Shown here one piece after another: positions 48,681-58,571 of a stretch of 64,000 bases of DNA. Within the stretch, counting starts at the first letter, position 1. The number at the start of each line of letters is the position of its first letter. Source of the DNA: Salarias fasciatus (taxonomy: Eukaryota; Chordata; Actinopteri; Blenniiformes; Blenniidae); contig NC_043755.1 in NCBI RefSeq assembly GCF_902148845.1, positions 5,997,790 through 6,061,789 of the forward strand, given 5' to 3'. A model generated the notes under the pieces. That model was not told where the DNA came from. It saw only the letters and a program-made list of their open reading frames with translations, and did no database searches. The translations under genes and the position numbers were made by a program.

Positions 48681-48927
48681 CGTGCTTTATGAAAACTCTT
48701 AATGTGAATGTTGCATGTTAATATCAGTAGTTGTCTTATTATTTTGTCTTTGCTTGTAATATCACGTGTTCTATTTCTATTTGATTTGAATGTAAGTTAA
48801 ATAAAATGCTGGTTTCTAAAACAAGAGTCGTCAAACAATGGTAAACAACACTTTAACCTGACAACTTTCCACAGTCCTCCTGCACCTGCTAACCAACTGC
48901 GCGCATTTCAGCAACAGAAGCAACAAC

Positions 48928-51675
48928 AGTAAGTCACACCTCTTGCAAATATCAAGGCTGTCGCTGCAATTCATGTAATATTATCTGTGATAATATGTAG
49001 AGGTCATGCATATTAAACCATGGAAAAGCTAAGAGGAAATCAGTCCTACAAAGAAGAGACTCTTCCTCCTTGAGCAGTTGCATCTCACATGTCCAATGAC
49101 AGCAGCAAATAGCTGTGTGAGAGCTTTTTGCTTGTATTTAATGACTAATTTAGATTCCACTATTTGTATAGCATGTGCAGCAGTAATTGGCAATGAATCT
49201 CACTTTGACTTTGGCCTTTGGTTATTAATAGTGCGGAGGTATCAATCATTGATTCATAAATCAATGTTCTACTGTGAATTTTCTCTTGTAGTGGCAAAGA
49301 TTGGCAGACTCTCCACCAAAGATGCGGTGCTCCTTCTGTGCGACATGCAGGAGAAGTTCAGACCCAACATCTTCCAGTTCAGCAACATTGTCAGCAATGC
49401 TGCCAGAGTGCTCCAGGTTAGGCATATTCACCATTTCACTCACTTTGTATTTTTTTTTATTCGAACAGTGTGGGTTCAATGCAGTGTTCTGTTTGTCCAT
49501 CTTCTCACAGGCCAGTCGTATTCTGAACATCCCTTCCATTGTGACAGAGCAGTATCCAAAAGGTCTGGGACCCACAGTGCCCGAGCTGGGAGCAGAGGAC
49601 CTCAAAGCTCATGCTAAAACCTCATTCACCATGATGATAGAGGCGGTGGAGAAGGAGCTGGAGGCTCTGGGCAACCCCAAACAAGCAATACTGTGTGGGA
49701 TAGAGGCGCATGCTTGTATCGCTGTAAGACCATAGAACTGTCTTTGTAGTTGTGTGATAGCATTTTTTGCACACCTGCAGCCAAAGCAGCAATTCTCATT
49801 TATTCAGTTCCATTCAGTATGTATATCATCAGGCTTTTGTAATACACGTTTCAATGTGCACATCTTGTATGTGACATTACAGTATAATTATAAGGAAAAT
49901 TTTATTTGTAGCTTTCATGCTGTCTTGTTGGCAGCACTGAGAAGTGGACCATACTAATCAATGATCATTCATACCTGAAAGTACAGTTTTGGGTGGCAGT
50001 CAGTCATTCACTAAATCCTGAAGATGGTGCATGGATTCATATAGCTTTGAGTCTCAGCAAGGGAAGGAATTATCACTGGGACAGGAGAGTGAGATATTAT
50101 GTAATGATGGAGTATTATGAATAATCTATCTTATACATGTTTCTTTTTTTTCACATTGTGTATTATCATGGTTTTACTATTGAAATGTGTCTTTCTTGGC
50201 TGTTCCTTAGTGCACCACTTACGATCTGCTGGAGAAGGGCGTGGAGGTCCATATTGTGGCTGATGCTGTCTCATCCAGAAGGTATCTATGTATTACTCTC
50301 AAGTCTTTCTCTCCTATAAAGTACCACTACCACACAAGTGAAGAAGACTACAAACTAGATGATTTATGAAAATATGGCATCACATAGTCATTATCGTTCA
50401 TTATGATGGGCATCACAGCGCATGAGAGGTTCTTATTCGTCTCTTGTTTAAGAGCTAGTTTCCTTTTATTCAGTAAACACGGAATAAATCAGATGGTTTT
50501 AATTAATTGGTGTTGGTTAAAATTGTATCAAACAATCAGCAGATCTCAATTCAAGGAAGATGGAAAATCAGATGTTTCCCAATGTGATATCAATACAATA
50601 TTGTGGAGGGTTCCTAAAAGGGTTCCTACATGTTTCCAAAACATATTGTCCAACAGATTTGTTTACTGAGACATGACAACACATCATTACAATGATCCAG
50701 CCTGCTGAAAATGCTTGAATACATTTCTCTAAATCGTGTTTGCTCAGAAATCTTTCAGTTCTTGACGTATTTTTCAGGTGATGGTAAGCTGACTTTGTCT
50801 TTGTCTTAAGGTTGTTGAATTTCCTGTCTGAATCCATAATTACTCCCAGATTTCTGGCGTGACTTGATGTCCTAAGTGTAATGGAGTCAAGATGAGCGCT
50901 GACCTTTAACCTTTCTTCTTTGGGACCAAAAACTATTACCTTTTTTTTTTATTTCTGGTTAAGTTGTAAAATTTGTTTTGAGGCTTCCACTCATTCATTT
51001 CACTTCTGCACATACTCCTCAGCAGGTATAAGGGGCTCAAGTCATTCAGTGACACTGATATATAGAGCTGTGTCTTCTGCATAATCGTGATCGATGTTGA
51101 AAAGTTCCATCATCTGAGCAACATTTCCATTGTGATATAACACTGTTACCCAAAATGTGAGGTGATATCTCCTCTCCTGTCAGAAACATGTTCTTATTGA
51201 TACACTGCATGCTGTAACTGTACATATCACACCGTTTCTGTGCTTCGCTGCATCCTCAGCCAGACGGATCGTTTGTTTGCTCTGTCGCGGCTGAAGCAGA
51301 GCGGAGCTTTCCTCACCACCACAGAGGCCGTCCTGCTGCAGCTGGTTCAGGACGCCAAGCACCCCAACTTCAAAGAGGTGCTCATTTCGCGTGTTGCCGT
51401 CGCTCCACTGAGTCATCTGTATTAGTTTAACCTGTGTGACACAGAAACGCACCTCCTTATCACTGATAACGTTGAGTTGGTTTCAGGCAGCATAGTTTTA
51501 AAGGGAACAGTCTTCAACCCCAGTTGTAATCATAAACCTGCCTGTGTGAACATGCCGACATTGATTTCATAATTATAAGTGACTAACACGCTGTCAACTG
51601 TGTCGGCAGGTCCAGAAGCTGTTGGCCCACCCGTCCCCTGACACCGGCCTTCTCGCCTTCTTCAGCGCTCTGTAG
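48928..51675 (+). CDS. isoc2: Isochorismatase domain-containing protein 2 (ISOC2)
   Basis: A cysteine-hydrolase-fold protein of the isochorismatase superfamily. The mammalian substrate is unknown, and ISOC2 is reported to bind p16INK4a. The start codon is split: A at 48928 is joined to TG at 49292-49293. Exons are 48928 (1 nt coding), 49292-49416, 49511-49723, 50211-50281, 51260-51377 and 51610-51675, totalling 197 aa. The likely catalytic triad is present: Asp18 ([10 protein letters not shown]), Lys78 (LKAHAKTSF) and Cys111 (GIEAHACIA). It ends [12 protein letters not shown]. The intron before exon 51260-51377 carries an antisense LINE fragment. AATAAA is at 51744-51749. ISOC2 is a neighbour of U2AF2, EPN1 and TMEM238 in human 19q13.42, which favours isoc2 over isoc1. 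Confidence 0.94.
50640..51130 (-). mobile_element. L2/Maui-type LINE reverse transcriptase fragment
   Basis: On the minus strand the reading runs through [13 protein letters not shown] (a decayed YADD polymerase motif), [24 protein letters not shown] and [12 protein letters not shown], in the order found in the reverse transcriptase of teleost L2-clade non-LTR elements. The 5' and 3' parts of the element are missing, and the frame shifts at least once toward the end (near the AFxSxLDYCN position). It is an old 5'- and 3'-truncated copy, antisense to isoc2 within its fourth intron. Confidence 0.8.
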
Positions 51676-51779
51676 ACGGATCGCTACCCGTCCAAGTGTT
51701 GCGCCATACAGACCTTCAATGTATCCAACACATTTGTTAAAATAATAAAGCAATGCTGCTACTTCAAAATGTGTTCTGT

Positions 51780-52218
51780 TGTGTTTTCACATCTGAATTA
51801 AACCACTGGGTTCTGTTGATAAATCCGATTGCTGTTATGGGGCTGGCTGGGGAAACACTGGTGAATGCCTGAAGAGGAGGGACCAGTTCTCAGAGGTGGT
51901 GCTCTGAGTGACGTCAGGCAGGGGGAGGAGTGGCTGACGTAAGTCTGCTGAAGACAGAAAGGGAGGGGAAGGAGAGAGAGAGAGGGAGAGAAAAAGGAAG
52001 CTCTTCGATAAGTTTTTTTTCTAATGTATGTTTATACAAAGTTACAGATTAGCGCAAAGCGAAGATCTGATTCCAGCGTGTGTGTGTGAACCAGCATGCC
52101 GGAGAGAGAGACCTGAAGGGGAGGACGGACACCGGTTTGTGAGCAGTCGTGCACAGCTGATGACAACATCAAATATTTACACTTTTTAAGGCCTTGGGCC
52201 TCGAGTGACCATAGAAAG
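51780..52218 (+). promoter_or_regulatory. Promoter and 5' UTR exon of the forkhead gene
   Basis: A full palindromic CRE, TGACGTCA, lies at 51909-51916 and a second CRE-like TGACGTAA at 51935-51942. A GA-rich stretch (51958-51998) follows. A probable non-coding first exon ends at 52218 before a GTAAGC donor. The next exon begins before the start codon at 52540 (acceptor near 52511). Transcription start was not resolved. Confidence 0.45.
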
Positions 52219-52539
52219 GTAAGCAAGTTTCTATTTCCTCATCAAATACTGGCAGACCTGGAAACACTTGGATGTAGGCATGTCCATGCCGTGTCTTTGC
52301 TTGTGAATGGATGACTTCCAGAGCAGCACAAAGTATCTTGTGTCTGAACTTGGTGGTTTGTAATTGAAGTATAAGAGAAGAGGAGCTAGCACAGTCTGAC
52401 AGGGGATCTCCCTCTGCCCGCTCACTGCCTCCACACTGCCTCCACACTTTCCCAAGAAAACAGAAAGTAAAGTTATGTGTTCACCCGGCACTTCCTCATC
52501 CGATCCTTCAGATCCTGGACAGAGAGAGAGAGAAAAACA

Positions 52540-55500
52540 ATGTCCTCGGACTTGGACTCCAGCCTCACCAGTATCGACTGGCTGCCTCAGCTGGGATTCA
52601 GCAGCCTGCGCTCAGGCAGAGACAGAGGAGGAGGAGGAGGAGGGGAGAGAGACAAGAAGAGAGACCGAGGGAGAGAGAGAGCGGACTTGTTACCCGCGGT
52701 GCCGGACCCCTCTCAGTCGAACTGTAAAGGGAAGCCCCCTCACAGCTACGCCACGCTCATCGCCATGGCAATAGCAGCTGCTCCGGAAAGGAAGCTGAGC
52801 CTGAATGACATCTACACCTGGATCAGTGACACCTTCCCGTACTACAGCCGGGCAGGCCGCGGATGGAAGGTAAGCCCAGTGTGCAGACACGCTGTATTTT
52901 AAACAGAAAAAGACAAGAGTGAATATATGTTGAATAATTGTTTTATTTAAAATGTGGGACATGAATGTGAAGCAGAGGAATTCAAATTCCAGAATAAGTT
53001 ATATGCAACACAAGCAGTGCAACAGGTGAGTTCAGGTCAGCTACAAAAATAATCACTGTCAACAATGGTACTTTTCAACATGAAAATACAGGAACTCAGG
53101 ATTTCGACAGATCTGCTTAAATAGTATTTTTGTTAAAATATCTGCGCGTCTGGCTTCTCAAGGTTCATTGACTTATTTTCTTTTTCGTAGAACTCCATTC
53201 GCCACAATCTGTCCCTGAACAAATGTTTCAGGAAAGTTCCTCGACCACAGAGTGACCCCGGCAAGGTGAGATCCTCTCTCTACTTTATGAAGCTGCCAGT
53301 CATGTGGTTTTTGTTTGAAACGTTTATCTCTCAGTTGATTCTTCTGTAAACGTGTGCAGTGGCTGACATTTCTGATGCATTTTAAGGGCTCTTACTGGAC
53401 GATGGATGGCCCTTCAGAGGTGAATCAAGCGAGGGCGCCTAAACGCCCCTATCCTGGGGAGGATAATGACGGGGAGGAGGTATGCTGAGCACTCATATAA
53501 TTACTTTATGCTAAGATTCGGCTTTCATAGTATGAGAAAAAGGCAACAGTGTAAAGAAACCACAGCTGTGTTCCCCACTTACTTACAAGACTACTCATTA
53601 CTGATTACATGGCATTACCGGCTGCCGTGCGCTGTGCTCACACTCCACTGGCAGCGGCTTGTGTTGCCCAAGTGTGCTTGAGCAAGACACTGAAGCCACC
53701 AACCTGCTCCACCGACTGAATCACAGCAGCCTTTTGTTCATCGGTTCAGAAGAAATTCCTGAAAATGTGAAGAGACTATGAAGCATGTATTCAAATTGAC
53801 CGGTGCTTTGAATACAGCTCTACGGTAGTTTGTGGTGAAGAAGTTTCAGGTTGAGCAGACGTCACAGCAGCGTTGTGTCTGATCTGTAGTTGCAGGTTCC
53901 TCGGCTCCCAGAGAGAGAGCCTTCCCCCCGTCAGCCTCAAGCAGCGTCGAACACAGACCACCAGCTCCTCAGCTCGGATCCACCCTGCTCTGCCTCCCTC
54001 TGTCCTCCCCCACCGAAGGTAGCCTCCCCCCGCCTCCTCCTCGTCTCAGCCTCTGTTTTTCATAGCCAAATCAGCCCTTTGTTTAAAGCCATGTTCTTAT
54101 TTTTGCAGCAACCGTCCCCGTACATGCCGCGCCCCGTCTCCAGCCTCCCTCACCCGTCCGTCTCCCCCTCGGCCGTGCTCCCCCCCGCCGCCTCCATGCC
54201 TTCCATCGCCTCCTTCCCTCACCCTCACCCACCCGTCTCCTCCTCCTACTCCAGCCTGGCTCCCTCTGCTGCCCCTCTGTCTGCAGCTGGCATGTCTTCC
54301 GCCTCTCCGGCCGCTGTTTCTTTCTCTGACGCCTCGCTGTCCTCCGGTCCCGCTCCCGTCTCTACTTTCTCCTGCACTCTCAACTCGACGCCCGTGCCCG
54401 TTTGCACGGCGGCCGGAGCCGGTCACTCCTCGGCGCAGGCCGGCCCCCAGCCCTCTGTGGCCGGCCCTCCTGCTGCCATGGCGAACTCCTCCACCGACCC
54501 CGCACAGCGCTTCACCTTCGACGAGCTCAACTTACCAGACCTGTACGCATCTTTCAAGTCGCTCTGCAAGACGATGCGGGAGCGGGGAGGCTCGCAGTGT
54601 GAGTGTGAAGCCGTTTGTGTTTCATCAACACCACGTACATGAACGAGTTGCCCGAATGACTCCTTTTCTTCTCTTTTCCAGCGGATGTTGCTCCCCTAAC
54701 TGTTCCAAACAATGACACTACTCCACTGCACACTCCAACTCTCCTTCCAATGTCCCCTCATCCCGTCCCCGTCCCCGGACCATCTGCTCCGGCCGCACAC
54801 CCCCCTGACCCGGAGCGTATTTCACACTGCTGTAAGGCTGTCTCCGGCCGGTCGGCGCCGTCATGATGGAACTGCAGGGAAAGCTCACCGCTTCCTCCGT
54901 TCTGCCTTGCAGCCGTGCCGCCGGACTGGTTCAGTAACCAGGACTCCCTGAAGGAGAGCTTCCGCATCGCCAGCAGTCTGGACTGGGCGAACATCGACCT
55001 CTCCGGTCACCCAGGTCAGGCCATGTGTGTAGAGAGAACTGATGAAGCAATTAATCTTTAGATTGTGATTTCCTCAAGAAAAGTGGCAGAAAGCCTTATG
55101 AACACAACACTTCCATACACTGGATCTGCTGCCTTCACACACTTCTTCATTTTCCGTCCCCAGACCTGCTGGAGAGCATGCGGCAGGCCGAGCTGTCCGA
55201 CTGGGCCCTGGACCCGGCGCTTTTCACTTCCCTCTGCGACTCTCTGAACCGCTTCTTCACTCAGAAAGGCATGATCACCCCGGGGTGCGGCTCTCCCGTC
55301 GCCCTCGGAGCGCCTCCCCCGCCCTTCCCCGCCAACCCGACCCCCACCCTCGCCAGCCTCACTCACCCTTCGCCCATTGGCTACTCTCCGCTGGTTTCCA
55401 ACGGCGCCCAGCCGCCTCGCAGGGCCGTGCACATGCAGGGGCCCAGCTTCCCGAGGCCACAGCTAACGCAGCCGGCAAGCACAACCGGTGAGGCCTGAAC

Positions 55501-56157
55501 GCCACCTCGCAGGGGATGAGGGTAGAGGGCTTTTTTTTTTAGATAGGTGTTCTTCATTCGTCACAACATCTGGCAGACTGTAAATTGTTCCCACGCATGT
55601 GTCTGTGTTGACTGTTGACCTGTCCAGGATACACCCTACCTTTGCAGATTATCACTCTGGATCAGATCCCAGCTGATAATGTTGCAGTCTGTCATGAAGA
55701 TCACAATAAGAGAGAATTGCTTTATGGCCGCTCTTAACATCAAATGTTAGTAAAGCCACTAAAAACCCGTTTGATGTTCAGTGCTGCAAAAACAAAATGT
55801 CACAAAGAACAGCCTCAGAATGAAAGATTCACGGTTAATGTGTAACGCTGAAGAGTGAATGAACAGAAGGGCAATCAGCCCAAGCCGTTACTCCCAGCCG
55901 CATCTCGTGTCGTTTCTACTCTCGGAAACGGACCCGTGACTGAAAGGAGAAGTGATTCGAAAGGAAATCATTGTTTTGATGTGGCCTCGCTTCCTTCCAG
56001 CGGCAGTAACTCACTTCTCGCACACTTCCCCTGTGTTTCAGCCGGGATCCAGCCTCAGCCGCTGGCGCCGCGGCAGCAGCGTCCTCCTCTCAAGAGTCTC
56101 CACAGCAACAGCGAGGAGATCCAGGACGACTTCGACTGGGACTCTCTGCTGGTGTGA
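52540..56157 (+). CDS. Forkhead transcription factor, FOXJ2/FOXJ3 type
   Basis: A nuclear DNA-binding transcription factor. Exons: 52540-52869, 53191-53265, 53387-53479, 53890-54018, 54109-54598, 54682-54831, 54913-55014, 55164-55487 and 56042-56157 (602 aa). The N-terminus [17 protein letters not shown] is the FOXJ2/FOXJ3 signature. The forkhead domain covers about 65-145: [14 protein letters not shown], then [20 protein letters not shown] and [10 protein letters not shown] long Ser/Pro-rich region follows. Later come the family blocks [41 protein letters not shown] and [16 protein letters not shown], and the terminal DDFDWDSLL. Wing and recognition-helix residues are conserved, but the domain start and linkers diverge from both FOXJ2 and FOXJ3. 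It may therefore be a third paralog kept in fish. Intron 54019-54108 is 90 bp and open in frame. Confidence 0.88.
53630..53720 (+). repeat. Teleost repeat fragment in forkhead-gene intron
   Basis: The phrase 'gtgcttgagcaagacactga' followed by 'agccaccaacctgctcc' resembles the widespread teleost repeat reading 'cccttgagcaaggcacttaaccc'. It is short and degraded; family name not assigned. Confidence 0.4.
55612..55690 (+). repeat. Fragment of the teleost dispersed repeat
   Basis: The phrase 'gacctgtccaggatacaccc' then 'tacctttgcagatt' and 'cagatcccagct' matches the 3' part of the same repeat as 29195-29370 ('gacctgtccagggtgtaccc ... ctggg'). It lies in the last intron of the forkhead gene. Confidence 0.5.
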
Positions 56158-56844
56158 CACCTGCAGTGTGTTTGTGTGTGTGTGCGTGAAGAACTTTTCA
56201 GAGAAATGTCAGCGGTCATTTTTGCCTAACTCTTAGTCACGGCTGCCTCACTGTTGTATATTTCAAAGCTTTGTTGAGAGGAAGTCTGGGATCAAGGTCG
56301 TCGCACAAGACTGAATGTCGTATTTCATTCAAGGTTGAAATCGTCTTTTCCGTTTGTTACTCGAATCATATGCTGTACTAGTGTTGGTAGTTAGTATGGA
56401 ACAAACGTTGGGCCACAACAGGGTGAATTTGAACAGCATCTTTTTAACTATGTGTTCAGTTTGACATTCAATTTTACATTTTTTTCAAGGAAAATGGCAC
56501 TCGGAAAACAAGAAAACACTAAATTATAAAATAAAAATGTATTTTTAAGGACATCAGCTCACCAAGGGGTAAACAGTCAAACTGCACAATTTTTGCAGCA
56601 AAATTTCCTTTTGGTAAAAATTAATAATATAAACTGATTTCACTAAATTAACTAAATCTGACCATATTTTGATTTAAAAGAAAATTTGTCTCAAACAACT
56701 TTTGATTCCCTTGAAGAAAAAAATGTACACATACACACAAAACCCCAGACTCCTCACACAAGACGTGAAAGAGCACATCCAATAAACACAGTGCCCATTT
56801 AATATTAAAATCTAATCTGTACTGGTTAGAACTCTCAAATCACA

Positions 56845-56940
56845 ATCTCCGTGTGGAGTTTGCATGTTTTCCCCGAGCGTGCTGGGTTTCAGATTCTGCT
56901 GGTGGTGGTGCACGGTTCGTTCCATAGTCGAGCTTCTCAT
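56845..56940 (+). repeat. Fragment of the teleost dispersed repeat in a 3' UTR
   Basis: The phrase 'ccgtgtggagtttgcatgtt' then 'ttccccgagcgtgctgggtt' is the 5' part of the common teleost repeat ('gtggagtttgcatgttctcc'), with substitutions. It lies in the probable 3' UTR of the forkhead gene. Confidence 0.5.
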
Positions 56941-57725
56941 ACTGTGTCGCAGGTAAAAGGCAGGCTGGTGTTTGTTCCACATTAGAATTTATGAACACAT
57001 TCAAATAAAAACTTCAATTTTTTTTTTCTCTCCTTGTGATTTTTGGATTTCAGAGCTGTAAAGAAGGACATGGAAAAAAAAAAAGCCCAACACATCCTGT
57101 GTTTTTATTTTATTTCATAAATTTCTTTTGATTTTTTTTTTTTCCCATTTTAACGTTTCAAATGTGAATGTTCACAGTCAACACCACACAAAATTCAACC
57201 TTACCCGATAAAAGATTTTTTTTTCTTGTTGATATAAAATAACAATAAATTCATCAAACTAAATTAAAAGAACAGCATGGAGCATGTTGCCAAGTCCCTG
57301 TTTTGTTCTCCTTCCATTCACTGAAATAATTCTTTTTTAATTATTGTAAAGACTCATCAGTAGCTCTCTCCCCCCCCCCAGAGCAAAGAGGGGGGGGAGT
57401 TGTGAAACAAGGACAGTGTGGTGACGGAACACCTGAACGCGATCCAATATGAAATGCATTTAGATGAAAACCTCTGATTAACCAAAAAAAGTGAAACATC
57501 GGCTGAAAAACACGTGACCCTTATAATACCATGTCTGAGATCCCAACATGAAATCAATGCAAGTGATGATTTTCAACAACAAAAATAATGTTTTCATTTC
57601 TTCCTTTTTCTGAGGGGCTGAAATGCGACGGGACTGAGGGGAAATGGGGACAGACACCGATACGTGTACACAGAGACGGGCATTCTGGCTCACAAATGTG
57701 CATTTCCCACTCATACATGGCAGCA

Positions 57726-57757
<32 letters not shown>
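57726..57757. repeat. (CA)n microsatellite
   Basis: Sixteen CA units in the probable epn1 3' UTR; on the epn1 transcript it reads as (UG)n. Confidence 0.95.
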
Positions 57758-57758
<1 letters not shown>

Positions 57759-58571
57759 AACAGGGTTCCCCCGGCGGGCCGCAGACGTCGGCGCTTTCTT
57801 TAGTTTTCTACAATAATCAGGAAGAAAATAAAAAACATTTGATTTAAATGGCATCTCCACATGATTCTCCTTGTTTATTTGTTCCCAAAAAAAGTTGGAA
57901 AAAAATAAATTACATTTACATTAAATTAAATTACGAGTGAAATAATTGGATCACATTGTGCCTGAAATGTTAATGCAGGGTTTTCAGTCCATGTTTCAGT
58001 CTGGAGTTTTGTCAGAAATGATCCTTCGACGCGCTCGCTTCGTTTCAGTGATTCAGTGTTTTTTTCTTCATCGTCAAGAGAGGAAAGAGGAAGAGGCTGG
58101 TACGACAGTTTGTCTGCTCAGTTTGTTAGTGGCTATGTCACCTCTCTCTCTCTCTCCGTCCCTCTTTCTGTGCAGCGGTGTTAGGATAGAGAGACACTAC
58201 TGCAAAAGTCTTCCGCTCTTCGCAGACTTTCCTTCATTTCAACACAGGACTGGGGAAAAAAATAACCACGACATGACGGACGATACAGAACTGGATTAAA
58301 ACAAAAATAAATAGATCTCTATTTCCCACCCCAAAGTAACCCATACTGAAATGAAAGGAACTAAATGTGAAAAAAAAATTAATCTGAAATGAAATAATGC
58401 TTTATAAAGGAAAAAAACAAACAAAATATGTTGATTTTTTTTTTTCTTTAAATATAGAGATGTAGACATTTCTCTTTGTGGACACGAGTTGTGTTGAGGG
58501 AGGATGGATGACGGGGGCAGCAGGTACGACGGAGGGGGCCGCAGGGTGAGCGGAGTAGCGGCGGCGCTTCC

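Larger units (their letters stand above)
56158..58571. other. Convergent 3' UTRs of the forkhead gene and epn1
   Basis: Plus-strand AATAAA at 57004-57009 could end the forkhead transcript. Minus-strand AATAAA at 57874-57879 or near 57103 could end epn1. If the distal epn1 site is used, the two 3' UTRs nearly meet or overlap around 57.0-57.1 kb. The interval also holds T-rich tracts, a (CA)n block and a repeat fragment at about 56845-56940. No coding exon is seen. Confidence 0.4.

Noticed and set aside
54097-54426. 109-codon minus-strand frame and alternative plus frames
   Set aside because: Shadows of the GC-rich Ser/Pro region of the forkhead gene.
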